A DNA stretch of 64,000 bases from Brachionus manjavacas (GCA_019054805.1 JAHQIY010000002.1:868001-932000); one strand, 5' to 3'; positions 25,072 through 36,855 are shown, numbered from the stretch's first letter. Notes: generated by a model from the sequence alone, not told the origin. Numbers and translations: made by a program.

Positions 25072-26250
25072 ATGTTCCACTTGGAAGAAAATTTAACATT
25101 CAGTGAAGCGATCAACTTTGAGGAGACGATAGACCGCCCACTAATGGGCTTCATGATCGTTGTGCACACATTTATAATTGCCTTTGGAATATTTGGCAAC
25201 TCGCTGGTAATCTATCTGGTTGTGTGCAACATTCGCTTGAGAAATGTGCGCAATGCATTCATGCTCAATCTAACTCTGTCGAACTTGCTTCTGGTCACCA
25301 TCTGCACGCCTTCTTTCCTTTTCTCCATCATTTTTCCCCAATGGACTATGGGCATATTCTGGTGCAAATTTTTGCACTCGATCCAAATAGTAATAATGCT
25401 AGTGTCAGCATTTAGCATCATGATGATCGCCATTGACCGATGGATGTTCGTGGTCTACTCGCGTTCCCGTCAATTTAAAAAACAGGACACCACTGTAGTC
25501 ATCATATTTATATGGATTTTGGCCATACTTTTGTCCATGCCAACTTTTTGGCACCGCACAACGAAAGAGCTCTATGACGAAAATATCATGAACCTGCTCA
25601 ACTATAGACTTAGTTCGCTCAACGGCAGTCTAGAGCTTCCTTTCAGCAACATAAATGACATCAAAATGACATTTTTTCAAAACAACCGAAAGTACTGTGT
25701 GGAAAATTGGTCGGACACCTTCTATAAACGCCTGTATATAATGGTCCTGTTCTTTCTTGAGTTTGTCCTGCCGTGTCTATCCATGTTCATAACTTACTTC
25801 TGGATAGTCAGTTTTTTGAAGAAGCACGATGACAAAATGAGTCATCATGAACAATTGAGAAGAAAATTGATCCAAAAAGAGAGGCCTCATCAAAAAAATT
25901 GCCGTCTTTTGAGTGCACTATGCCTTACATTTATAATATGCTGTCTTCCGCTTTCTTTGTTCAATATAAAAGCAGAGTTCGACATTGGCAAAATGTCCAA
26001 AGCAATCAATCACAATTCATTTCAAGAGAAAGAGATTTATTCGCCATTGACCATACTGACTACGCTTGAAGAGCTAAATACCATAATTAGCCCGTTGCTC
26101 TATGGATGGATGAATCACAATTTCCGCTATGAGATAAAGGAAAAGATTAAAATTTTGAGGAAAAAGTATGGACGAGTGCAAAATTGTGAGCCCTCAGCCC
26201 AAAAGTCTCTAAAATGCTTACAAAAAACTCAATTTAACATTTCAGCTTAA
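25072..26250 (+). CDS. Rhodopsin-family neuropeptide receptor, NPF/NPY-like, single exon
   Basis: 392 codons with no intron and clearly higher GC than the flanks. Seven helices are visible: about 25-51 (with G42-N43), 61-88, 96-128, 141-160, 220-247, 277-299 and 324-345. C98 and C209 would form the conserved extracellular disulfide, N7 is a glycosylation site, and C372/C382 may be lipidated. ECL2 CVENW, TM6 LPLSLFN and the TM7-tail PLLYGWMNHNFRYE resemble neuropeptide F/Y receptors, which act at the plasma membrane through G proteins. Several signature residues differ: the usual TM2 Asp is N71, DRY is DRW (122-124), the TM6 toggle Trp is C291, and NPxxY is SPLLY (340-344). The frame is intact, so it is probably expressed. 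The ligand class is inferred from sequence pattern only. Confidence 0.88.
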   Translation: MFHLEENLTFSEAINFEETIDRPLMGFMIVVHTFIIAFGIFGNSLVIYLVVCNIRLRNVRNAFMLNLTLSNLLLVTICTPSFLFSIIFPQWTMGIFWCKFLHSIQIVIMLVSAFSIMMIAIDRWMFVVYSRSRQFKKQDTTVVIIFIWILAILLSMPTFWHRTTKELYDENIMNLLNYRLSSLNGSLELPFSNINDIKMTFFQNNRKYCVENWSDTFYKRLYIMVLFFLEFVLPCLSMFITYFWIVSFLKKHDDKMSHHEQLRRKLIQKERPHQKNCRLLSALCLTFIICCLPLSLFNIKAEFDIGKMSKAINHNSFQEKEIYSPLTILTTLEELNTIISPLLYGWMNHNFRYEIKEKIKILRKKYGRVQNCEPSAQKSLKCLQKTQFNISA

Positions 26251-27050
26251 AATACCGGTTTGATGCTTTTAAAACTAATTTATGCAATCGGCTCAAAGAA
26301 AAACCTCACTTTTAAAAACATTTTTGTAAAACTATTTTTTAAATAAAATTTGATTTCAATTTTTCTTGTTGGTAAATAGAAGGGCATTTTTCAATTTTAC
26401 ACAAATAGCTTTGGCAAAATGTTTCGTGACAAGTTAAATTCAATTTTTTTCTTAAATGAACAATTGAATATATATTCTAAGACTAGAGATAGTACCTTGC
26501 AAAACATAGACTACCGAAGATCTTAATTAATTTTTTTTCACAAAATCGAATTTCCATTTATTTATATTTACGTAATATCAGAATATGTAAAGCATGACTG
26601 CTTGGCTTATTTAAAGGCGCAGGTGGATAATTGTGATGAAAAGCATCCTTTTTTTATCTAAATTTTGCTTAAAGAATTTTGGTCAAAAATCACCAAATTA
26701 TGAACTTGAAATAAAATTAAATTTTTTTTTGCTGGCGAAACAATCACATTAATCTTAATGCTATAAATTGCCGAAAAATTTTACCAAGGTCAGAAGGGAA
26801 GCTAGGGTAGTTTATAAAGAATTTCAAACATTGGTTACCAACCATGGAAAAAAAAAACTAAGATTAAAAAAAAATCTTTACATCACCTTCTTCTAAATTA
26901 ATCTAAATGCTATGAAAAGTATTTATTTTTATTATCGGTTGATTTATTTTCAAATATTAGTTTCTTTTTTATTAAGAAAAATGGAAAAAATAAATAAAAT
27001 TCTAGAATCTAAAAAAAGTTAACAAAAATAACGCTGAAAAATTTAAATTT
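26251..27050. other. GPCR 3' flank and spacer
   Basis: An AATAAA at 26343 could serve as the GPCR polyadenylation signal. No further gene seen. Confidence 0.4.
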
Positions 27051-27077
27051 AAACTTCGGTGAAAAGGGTGTCATTAA

Positions 27078-27687
27078 GGTTATTACTGAAACACGGATCA
27101 CCCCTTAAAGCACGAATGGATAACAAATTAACTATTAAATCTAAGACATTTTGAATTTAAGAACAAATAAAAGCTGGAAAAAAAATGAAAAAAATAATAA
27201 CTTTTCCTTTCCGTATCCTTTTACGAGATATCGATTGTTATTATTATTTTACAGAACAAATTTAATTCCATTTATATCTTAAATTTCAAGATTTTGATTA
27301 GTTTTTTTCGGTGGTCGGTATCCTAAATTGCAGAAATTTGGCATTTGAACGGTTTTGCAGCCCGAAGGTAAAGTCATAGAGCTTAGCTCTAAATTGTACT
27401 TGAAAGAACACAAAAAGTTGCACAAGAAATGTGGGGGGTGTCGAAAGGCGAGCCTTTGGTTCTGGCTAAAAAAAGTGAACAGTAAATTTTATTTGTTCTT
27501 TTTTATTTGAATGATCTGTGCAGCAAAAACTAAAAGTCCTACGGCTTAGGTCTCAATTTCGCGTGAAATAGCATAAAATTTTGTCCTTGAAAACACTTGG
27601 ACGGAGTTTATTTTATTATTTTTTCGTGATTTAAGGGGTGGTCCATGTTTTAGTAAAAATCAGGTGATCCGTGTTTTAGCAATAACC
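27078..27687. repeat. MITE-like element with two-part inverted ends
   Basis: 27078-27102 (GGTTATTACTGAAACACGG then ATCACC) is the reverse complement of 27663-27687 apart from two bases. Just inside, CCCCTTAAAGCACGAA (27102-27117) pairs with TTCGTGATTTAAGGGG (27624-27639). The interior has no transposase. A similar block, CATGTTTTAGCAAAGACGG, lies near 28790. It fits a short non-autonomous DNA transposon. Confidence 0.55.
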
Positions 27688-27719
27688 GTCAATAATGGCT
27701 TCTATTATAATTTATTTAT

Positions 27720-27915
27720 TTATTGAGTTCAATTAACCTCCTTGCGAGGCTGAGAAGAAGGACTAAGATCCATTCTGAGTAGCCTTGGGAAGGAAAACTT
27801 CCTTAAATTTTACTATAAATAAAATAAAATAAATTAACCTCCTTTAAGGAGAAGTAAAAAAAATTAAAATAAATTTTTTTTTTATTTTGTATAATAATAA
27901 TAAAGGGAGGTTATT
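27720..27915. repeat. Dispersed repeat with CCTCC hairpins
   Basis: Contains AACCTCCTTGCGAGGCTGAG, the CCATTCTGAGTAGCC block shared with 5300-5330, then AAGGAAAACTTCCTT and CTCCTTTAAGGAG palindromes, ending near GGGAGGTTATTT. Probably the end of a mobile element in a different orientation from the copy near 5.3 kb. Confidence 0.4.
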
Positions 27916-29110
27916 TGATGGTGTTATATATCGCCATTGCAAGCCAAACGTAAATCGATGTACGTCATAACAATGCTGCAAGACAGATTGGCAGTCATAA
28001 AAGATTCAGAAATAAAAATTGAAAAATTTATTTTTTTTTAAAAGAAACATTTTAAACACCTAAAAAATATGAAAATTTAAAGAATGACGTCATTTTAAAC
28101 ACAATCATTTATCCATTATGGCATCTTTAATTTTAATGAATTTAAAAATGTTTTCATTAGAAGACTAAAATAGGCCCTGTAAATTTTATCTCAATTCGAT
28201 ACATTCTATGTATCAAAAAATCCAGCGTTTGAATTCTAGAGTTTTCAAAGACAGTTCCTGGAAGGTACACTGAATAGACTCAATTTGTAGAATCAATTTT
28301 GAGCTTTAGAAACAAGTTATTATTTTTTTCATTTTTTTCCAGATCATTTGTTCTCAAATTCAAAATGTCATTTATTTAATAATTAATTTTTCTATGTTTT
28401 TTTTAATAATTTCTATATTAAGTTTTTCAAAATAGTGATACAGTCTCGATTATGTCTTTAACTTCAAAATTGTAAAGAATACTGTTAATTCTTTAAATGG
28501 CAAATTTTAAGATTTAATTTTCTTAAAGGGCAGAAAAATCACTTTAATTTCAGCAAAATTTTGGGCAAGTCATTTCATTTTTTTAATAGGAAATTATTAC
28601 ATAATTTAACTTTTTATCATTTCAATTTAAAGAGATTGATTAACTTTTTTTTACGTGTTAGAAATAATTAACATCAATAGATGAAATTTTTAATTAAAGT
28701 TAAATTTAGTAATAATTTAAGCAAATATTTTATTTTATTAAATAATTAGAATTAGACCAAAAAAGCATTTTTCCCTTTGAAATACTCCATGTTTTAGCAA
28801 AGACGGTGTTATCAAAAGTAATAACTTTATCATAATTTTTTTCCGGTATTTTTGCTTGATTGGTTTCAAATGTAAGCACATAAGAATCAAATGAGGATAA
28901 CATTTCTAATTTTAAAAAGTTTATATATTTTATATTTATAAATACACATTTTTGTATCGTTTCAAATTTGTCTATTGTACTTAAAAATATGAAAAATTGA
29001 AATAAAATGTTTCACTATAAGTGTCTTTTCCTATAATTGGAAACCAAATGTATATTCCTAGTGACATTTTTCTAATAATGTTATGGTCTAATTAATTAGA
29101 CATTAAATTA
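27916..29110. other. AT-rich spacer
   Basis: No gene seen; one short block near 28790 resembles the ends of the 27.1-27.7 kb element. Confidence 0.45.
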
Positions 29111-29112
29111 GG

Positions 29113-29175
29113 TTTACACTCAAAGGCTCAAGGGTTTTTTCAACCTTCTTTTGATACTTCTTTTGCTCTTTACTC
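29113..29175 (-). repeat. Outlying piece of the 182-base satellite family
   Basis: In reverse complement this reads GAGCAAAAGAAG...GGTTGAAAAAACCCTTGAGC then CTTTGAGTGT, matching the hairpin part of the repeat at 46998-47452 and 48308-48490. Confidence 0.6.
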
Positions 29176-29639
29176 TTTGCTCTGTATTCAACAATTTTTG
29201 AAAATTATTTCTCCATTATATCTGAAATTTAAAAAATATTATTACAAAATAACTTTAGTATTTTGTAATAAAGCCAAAGGCCCAAAAAGGATTTTTTTTG
29301 AACCCATCAAAAACATTGTTTTTTTTGTAAAATAGATTTAACTATTCAAATTTCAAATTCTACTAATAAAATCAAATAATTCCGTTTTAAAAATTACATT
29401 TACGTTAAAAAATTAAATTTTTAGCAAATTTTTTTTGAGACTCCTTAAGAATTATAATGGATCCTTTTTTTTACATATTTTGAAAAAAATGAAATTATTT
29501 TAAATATAATTTAAAAGGTTTTTTGAACCCCTTTGGTCATTTACATAGAAAAAAAAGGGCTTTGATTGTTAAGAAAAACGATTGTTCTATAAATTATATT
29601 TTTTATTATATATCAAATTGTTTTCTTCTCTTTCTTACC

Positions 29640-29800
29640 GGTTTCGACTGGATACTAATTGCGGTATAGATGATCAACTCGATGCATTATCCTCTGTGTC
29701 AGATCGAAGCCGTTGCTCAAAAAGGTACTAGAAAAGGAGATTAGCACTTCCCCATTATCCGCTAGTATTGAAAAAGGGACAGTTATTATTATTATTATTA
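29640..29800 (+). mobile_element. Short GC-richer insertion with (ATT)n tail, unclassified
   Basis: An abrupt GC-richer block (CCGGTTTCGACTGGATAC ... TTCCCCATTATCCGCTAG) ends in a run of ATT units at 29785-29805, as the LINE copies do. There is no coding sequence, so it is either a SINE or the 3' untranslated end of another LINE. Confidence 0.4.
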
Positions 29801-29924
29801 TTTCTTACACATAATTTGATCTTTTATTCTCTAAAATATTTTATATAGATAGATCTAAGAAAATTTATACATTATAACGAACAAGCTAAATAATTTTTTT
29901 TAAAAAAAAATGTTTCATTATTTA

Positions 29925-30215
29925 GAATCAAAGTCAAGATATCATTCAATCAATTCAAGAATCGCTACGATACCTTCATGACCGGTCACCATGTCTTTAC
30001 CACATAGCTTCTATTGTTTTACAAACAATTTCTACTATAAACCCCTCTCAGTTCCTTATAATTTCCTTCTCACTCTTGAACTGTAAATAAAGTCTATTGA
30101 CTCTAAGAATTTATAAGTTCTTCTATCTCTGTAATTTTCCCTTGTGTGGCGCAATGTGCAACCATAGGCGGCCTCCGAAAGCCTGCTTGCCGTAGCTTTT
30201 TTTATTATTATTAAG
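29925..30215 (+). mobile_element. LINE family A, 3' end
   Basis: VKISFNQFKNRYDTFMTG is the LINE C-terminal F-K-N-R-Y-D motif seen at 6.5 kb, followed by a stop and a 3' untranslated region ending CCTGCTTGCCGTAGC and T-rich (ATT)n. The isolated tails at 51920-51998 and possibly 57660-57718 share this end. Confidence 0.6.
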
Positions 30216-30900
30216 TCAGATATTTAATGGGGTTTTATCCTTTTTTACTTAAATGTCACCCATTTTACCTCAAAAATGACCCGTTTAACCCAGTAACTCC
30301 TCCATTAGTTATTATGAAAACTTAAAAAAAGATTCATTAGACAGCGTAATTTTTTTAAAAGGCCAAAATAGGTTGGACGATTTTATAAAATCATTTATCA
30401 TTTTTGATTTATACAAACTCTTTAACACATTTTAGCTCTACTCATTTATAAAAAAAAATTAGAGAAAAAAATCAATAAAATTAATTCAACACAAATTGTT
30501 AAAGTTTGAAAAAAAAATAAAATAAAGGGTATAGGAATGAAATATTGGAGCAAAAAGTTTAAATTCGGGGTTACCGGGTTAATTTTTAAGGTAAAGCTGA
30601 AAGAAAAGAGCAATGAGGTAAGACTTATAAATCTCTTTATCCCGCATTCTATTAACCCATCGTTCTAAAACGGTTGAGTGAAAACCTTGAGACAAAAGAG
30701 GCGCAATAAAATTTTGATCACACTAACAAATGATGTTGTTAATGAAAAAATTTAATTGAGGGTCTTTAAAGACTTAAAAAAAATTGAAAATTTAGTAATA
30801 ATAATGAGTCAAAATTTTTAAAAATATTTTAAAAAAAGGAAGGAAACGGAAAGAAAGCCTAGATGAATGTGAAGATGTTGTTTTACACACCACCGAAAGG
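30216..30900. other. AT-rich spacer
   Basis: No gene or repeat recognised. Confidence 0.45.
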
Positions 30901-30959
30901 ACGTGGTTTAAAGAAAATGCAGTCAAAATAACTGATTTGCAGGCTAATTGCAGTATACA

Positions 30960-31080
30960 TTTTTTGAAGGCAGCAGACAACGGAGCGGAGACGTAAACGG
31001 TGGAACAAAACGGAGCGGAGACTGAAACGGAGGACCAAAACAGAGAGGAGAAATAAACCGAAAAGAACAACGGAAATTGA
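30960..31080 (+). repeat. CGGAG-rich short tandem repeats, direct orientation
   Basis: AACGGAGCGGAGACG occurs at 30979 and AACGGAGCGGAGACT at 31009, a 30-base period, followed by looser CGGAGGAC and AGAGAGGAG units. The same motif occurs inverted at 31470-31750. Confidence 0.65.
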
Positions 31081-31403
31081 GCACTTGACCAAAGCTTGAA
31101 AAATAAAGATGATATCGCAAAAAAAAAACCGAGTGAAATTTGCAGCTAGCATTCTTTAGACTTCTAGAATTTTACCATCGCTACTTTGTTTTAAAAAGTT
31201 TGGTCAAAAAAGAATTAATTATCTAAATAATTTTTTTTAATTTTTTTGGGAAAAATAGAAATGACTTTTTAATAATTTTTTTTTAATATCTGATGTTTTA
31301 GTTACTTTTAATTTAATTTAATTTATAAGATTAATATTTAAAAAAAATTTAATTTTTAAAATTCTGATTTAAAGTTATTAATTTTAAAAAGAAAATTTAA
31401 GAG

Positions 31404-31465
31404 TTTTTTTAGCCCAGTGGTTATGCATGTCAATTTTTTAATTAAGTAATCAGTTCGATTCCTTA
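31404..31465 (+). other. tRNA-like pol III promoter relic (SINE head candidate)
   Basis: TAGCCCAGTGGTTATGCA (31410-31427) matches an A box (TRGCNNAGYNGG), and GTTCGATTCC (31453-31462) matches a B box, about 42 bases apart as in tRNA genes. The sequence does not fold into a clean cloverleaf, so it is a decayed tRNA or a tRNA-derived SINE head. The inverted CGGAG array starts directly after it. Confidence 0.5.
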
Positions 31466-31750
31466 CCATCCGTTTGCGTCTCCGCTCCGTTCGGATTCTC
31501 CGTTAAAGACTCCGTTAAATCCGGAGGCTCCTTTCATTTACCCGTTTCCGTTGCCGTCTCCGGAATTTTTCTCCGTTCCAACCTTCGTCTCCGATTATTG
31601 TCACCATTTATATCTCCGTAATTTTCGAGGTCACCGTTTATTCTTCTGTTTCCGTTTCCGCAACTTTTTTTTTTCTCCGTCCCTGGAACCTTTTTAGTTA
31701 AAATTTTCCGCACTCGGTTCCGTGAATCTGCCAATTTTTCTCCGGAGGCC
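31466..31750 (-). repeat. CGGAG-rich repeats, inverted orientation
   Basis: GCGTCTCCGCTCCGTT at 31476-31491 is the reverse complement (one mismatch) of the unit at 30979. About ten further CTCCG and TTTCCG units follow to 31745. The stretch is markedly GC-richer than its surroundings and forms an open minus-strand frame by composition alone. Confidence 0.6.
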
Positions 31751-31910
31751 AACACTACATGTATCTATGAATTTATTAGAAAAAATGGCTTCCTCGCATG
31801 GTTTAATTTCAAGGTGGTTTTCTCGCAATATGTTAAGTCTTTGTAAGCAAAAGATTATCAAATTTGAATTTCTGGATTTAAATGAAGAATTTGCCTAAAG
31901 GCAAATAAAT

Positions 31911-32035
31911 TACGCAAATTCTATTTCGGATGGACAAGGTTTACGAAATGCATTTGTTCAGGAAAATGTCACAGAAACTGCACTTGCAAAAAAATGGTGT
32001 CTTTTGTTATTAGAAATGTAGCAAAAGTCTAAACA
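31911..32035 (+). pseudogene. Cys-rich transposon-derived fragment (uncertain)
   Basis: One frame reads FGWTRFTKCICSGKCHRNCT then CKKMVSFVIRNVAK to a stop. The CxC-x3-C-x3-CxC spacing resembles the cysteine clusters of some Ginger/SCAN-type integrase proteins. Too short to be sure. Confidence 0.25.
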
Positions 32036-32950
32036 GGAATCGTATTAATAAAAATGAAGTTTTTTTTCATGAGAAATTAAAGAAAAAAAAGTTTATTATT
32101 TAAAAATAATTAAATTTTGTATAATCAACGTTTACTTTACTGAAATAGATGATTAAATCTACAATAAAAACTTAAATTTTATTAAAATCAAAATTTAGGG
32201 ATATAATTAAGCTATCAATTAAACATTAATATCAGCTAAACAATTAATTATACTCATTTGGCATGACATACACAAAACATTTTTTTTACTGAGGAGTTTT
32301 GAAGTTTTAGGTTAAGGTCACCTTGTTAGTACCATATTTCCAAAAAAAATAGTTTCTTGATATTTTTTATATAAACTTTTAGATTTGAACCATAATTGTA
32401 AATAAAAAAATCGATTTAATCTATGGATTGAGAACATTTTTATCAAAATTTTTTTATTTTCTAAATCTACGTAAAGCATGCTACATTACAAATATTTAAA
32501 TTAAATAAAGATTAATTTTAATATCTTAAGATAAAATCGTCGAAATGAAATAATATTTTGAATTGGTCATCAACTTCAAGAAGCCAAATTAGCCTCTTAT
32601 AAGGAAAAGTAAATTTAAAAATAATTTTGAAAGAAAAAAAAATAGTTAGAATATTCATAAAAAATTTATAAAATATGCAAAGATGTTTGAATTTTTACAT
32701 ATTAATAGATAATGGAATAAAGAAAATATGAAAAGTCCAAAAAAAAGAGAGATTTATTTAGAATCATTTTATAGTGTTTAAACACAATATTGTTAGTAAC
32801 AAGCTCAATGGAATCAGAAATTCAATCATTTGAAATAAATGCCAATTTTAAAGACTTTTTAAATATAAAATTTTTTTTCAATACGACTAAAAAACTTATC
32901 TTAAAGTTATTCTTAGAGTAAAGTTAGTTCAGAAGAAAATGAATTTTTAA
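32036..32950. other. AT-rich spacer
   Basis: No gene seen. Confidence 0.45.
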
Positions 32951-32954
32951 ATTT

Positions 32955-34330
32955 TTTTTTTTTTTATTTTTTTTTTTATTTGTTTTCTGTACCGAGCTAA
33001 AGCTCCTTCAGAATAAGTTAAAAATAAAATAAAAAAATAAAATAAAATAAAATAAAGTTAATAAAATTAGATAAAAAAAAGAATCAAAATAGAGTAAATA
33101 GGCTAAAAAAATGAAAGTTGAAAAGACATAAATTGGAAAAGATTGTTACATGTGGCACATGTTTAAATAGTTCAAGTTTCAGGAAAAAAAGAAGAAATAG
33201 TAAGGTAGCAATTACACAATGGAGTTGGGTATTCAATATATCTTGATTCGAAACCTTCTTTGTATTCCTTCACCAGTCTTTCAACCAATGGAATAGAATG
33301 ACTCAGTCCTGTCCTAACATATTTTTCACTTAACTCAAAAAGACGATTCGAGACTGTTAGTAATTTTAGTTTATTAAAAGCTTCATGTTGCACGATGTTG
33401 GAGGGAGTATCATATTTTAACTTAAGGATAGATCTTAGTGCTGTATTCTGAATTGCTTGTAGTTTTTTGATATTATTTTCTGAAAATGAATTCAAGCAAG
33501 GAAAAGAATTGTCTAAAATTGATCCGACTAAAGATTTATATTAGTTTCCTAGTGTGTTTTAAGTAAGACCCCATTTTTTTGTTTGACAATATCTTATATT
33601 GTAACATTTAGCCTTTTAATGTAGCGTTCTTTAATTTCGTCTACTAGTATATTAAAGTTTAACTTAGAATCAAATTTAATACCAAGAAACTTGATTTCTT
33701 TTTGGCTCACTATTCTGTTTCCATAAATTTTTAAGTTTAGATTATCACCCTCTTTTTTGTACCTGAAAAGACTACTGAACACGACTTTTCAACTGATATA
33801 TTCATTTTCCATTTAATAAGCCATTGTTCTAGTTCGTTGGTGTATTTATTAATCTTATTTTCTAGGTTCCCTTTTTTGTTATAAATGAAGAATGTAACTA
33901 GATCACCTGCGAAAAGTAGAGAGTATTCATTTTTTGTTTTGTTTCTTTTTGGGATGTCATTAATATATATACTAAATAAAAGAGGACTAATTACTGAGCC
34001 TTGAGGAACGCCTGCAGTTATTTTATATTCTTCGCTCAGGTGATCATTCACATTTACCTTAAATGTCCTACTATCTAAAAAGGATCTAATCCAGTTAGTC
34101 AAGTAATGAGGTGGATTCATTTTAATCAATTTAAAAAGTAGACCTTCATGCCAAACCCTATCAAAGGCTTTAGAAATATCAAAAAAAAGTTTATTAGTCT
34201 TTATTTTAACGGTTTAAGATGAGAAATCGAGATAAAGAATAATTTCATCAAAATTAATCTTGAGGGTTCCAGAGATGTGACAAGTTGGTCTTAGTTTTAA
34301 CATTTGTCTAATTAGTTTATTTTGAAGGGT
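32955..34330 (-). mobile_element. LINE family C, best-preserved copy (dead)
   Basis: Minus strand. Reverse transcriptase pieces: KTNKLFFDISKAFDRVWHEG, then [40 protein letters not shown] and SLLFAGDLVTFFI. The catalytic FADD is FAGD here, so one metal-binding Asp is lost. Then QKEIKFLGIKFDSKLNF (end of the RT domain), and the C-terminal LQAIQNTALRSILKLKYDTP to PTPLCNCYL with a stop at 33172. The 3' end near 32960-33010 is TTCTGAAGGAGCTTTAGCTC, GGTACAGAAAACAAATAAAA. Frameshifts near 33.5 and 33.75 kb separate the pieces, and the 5' part is missing. It lies directly downstream of PNO1. Confidence 0.85.
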
Positions 34331-34500
34331 ATTAAGTTAATATAAGTGACGATTGACTTTTAAGCTCTAATTTGTAGCCAAAATTTTGATCACTTTGATC
34401 CAAACTTTGCATCAAGAGTAAATTTTCCCAAAATATTTTGTTTTATGGCATTAATTAATCTATTAAATTAAAAAACATATTTTTTTTAATTTTTTATTTT

Positions 34501-35484
34501 TCAAAAACTCTCCAAAGCTCTTGAAGCGATATTTCTTAAATTTCCGTATATCTTGGACGGTGGACTTCCCAAAATTAAGTTGCAAATTGCTCGACGAGCT
34601 AGTGCAATGTTTTTAAATGATCCCAGAATGTGAATTTTGCTTCAAAAATTTCAATTAAATTTCAAATTAATTTTTTTCAAATAAAATCAAATACCTATCC
34701 GCAAGAACAATTCTTGTCTTTGTTGTATTTTCAATTGTGAATTTTGTTTTTCCTCCTTTTCCAGCTATGCGACCAATAGCTCTGGACAAATGATCGCCCT
34801 TTAGGCGTCTCACTAAACAAGAAATTAAATAAAAAATATATTATTTTTATTGACATCCTTACCATCTATTACTTCAAAAGATTCCAAAAACAAATCATCC
34901 AATCTGACAAGAGCTAGGGCGTCTTCTATTTCGAATCCGAGCACAAACGCTCGGACAAAATCAGCTGCTTTTTGAATTGAACTTATTTCGGTGGTTTCCT
35001 CACACGTCTAAATAGTAAAATTTAATAAAATATGAAAAAAAATTTTTTTTTCTTTTACTTTTATTTCTACATTTCGACTTTTGAGATTAAATCTAATCTG
35101 TAATTTTAAATATTCGACAACAGGTGTATAAATCTTCATCCAATTCTCTTTGAGTGGATTGAATCTGTTTGGTGGTACGTGAATTTTGCGGATTTCAAAT
35201 TTTCCGTCTTTGAGCTTCTCAGGCGCCACAGGTGGAAAGCTAATTCTTTGTACAGGATCATTTTTGTCTATCTGCATGTCATCTTCGTTCACAGCGTCAT
35301 CTTCGTCCTCGAAAGTTGCGTCTTTGTCATCCTCTTCGACCATCATTTCCGCATCCCCTTTGGCTTTTTGTCGATTTTTTCTCTTTGACCCGACCACCAT
35401 AAATTCATCTTTTTGTTCCGGTTTTTCCTCATTTTCACGCTGCTTCACCGATACGTCTATTAATTCTGGCAAGTCGTCACACAT
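34501..35484 (-). CDS. PNO1: PNO1, 40S ribosome assembly factor (KH domain)
   Basis: Four exons: 35484-35059, 35007-34863, about 34812-34695, and about 34640-34501. The start [10 protein letters not shown] leads into an acidic, charged N-terminal part, then [20 protein letters not shown] and [24 protein letters not shown]. The C-terminal KH part holds [32 protein letters not shown] and [20 protein letters not shown] (GxxG-type loop). It ends [27 protein letters not shown]. This is nearly unmistakable for PNO1/Dim2, which binds the 3' end of 18S rRNA with the NOB1 nuclease and is needed for late 40S maturation in nucleolus and cytoplasm. About 265 residues, close to the family norm. Confidence 0.95.
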
Positions 35485-35700
35485 TTTTCTTAATTTAAAA
35501 TTTTTCTTAAAAAAAATAATCAAAAATTTTTTTTCTCAAAGACTTGCTATGGTCTTTTTTGTTTAAATGAATAAAAAAAGTGAAATAAAATTTTTTTATT
35601 AAATAATAAAACTAAAATCTATAAAAATACATTCTCTTCTAGAAATAAAACACTAAGGGTACTAATATTGTACTAATATTGAGCTCGTTGAGATTGTAAT

Positions 35701-36518
<818 letters not shown>

Positions 36519-36855
36519 TTTGCGTGTCTGCGTTAGGATTCTGTTTTGATAAAAAAAGCTTTTTTTAGAAGAAAATTTCGAGCAATTTATGTGTGGAAAA
36601 AAGAAGAATAAAAGCAAAATTTTTAAGAATTTTTTATTTATGAAGACGCCCATTAGCGAAATTGAGAAAAAGCTCGTTGCATTTTGAATTAAAAATTTGC
36701 ATGCAAAATTTGGATATGAGGCTTGTTTTTGTCTTTTCAGAAAGCTTTGGCAAAAAATAAATTTAACAAATTTGTTGCGAATAAGTTCAAGAGCATTCGT
36801 GACTACATTAAAATTGAAAATTTTAGTTTTAAATTTTTGTTTATTAATTAGAAAA
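36519..36855. promoter_or_regulatory. Shared divergent promoter region of TPI and PSMG1
   Basis: Only 337 bases separate the two start codons, which face away from each other. No TATA box or motif can be singled out in the AT-rich sequence, so this is inferred from layout. Confidence 0.45.

Noticed and set aside
29640-29700. B-box-like GGTTTCGACTGG as a tRNA or SINE head
   Set aside because: No A box at the right distance upstream, so it was left as an unclassified insertion.
30792-31152. Two overlapping minus-strand open frames
   Set aside because: They cross the CGGAG repeats and consist of Ser/Leu/Val/Phe strings typical of reversed repeat sequence.
31534-31755. Minus-strand open frame rich in Arg/Glu/Asn
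   Set aside because: Produced by the CGGAG/CTCCG repeats and not by coding selection.
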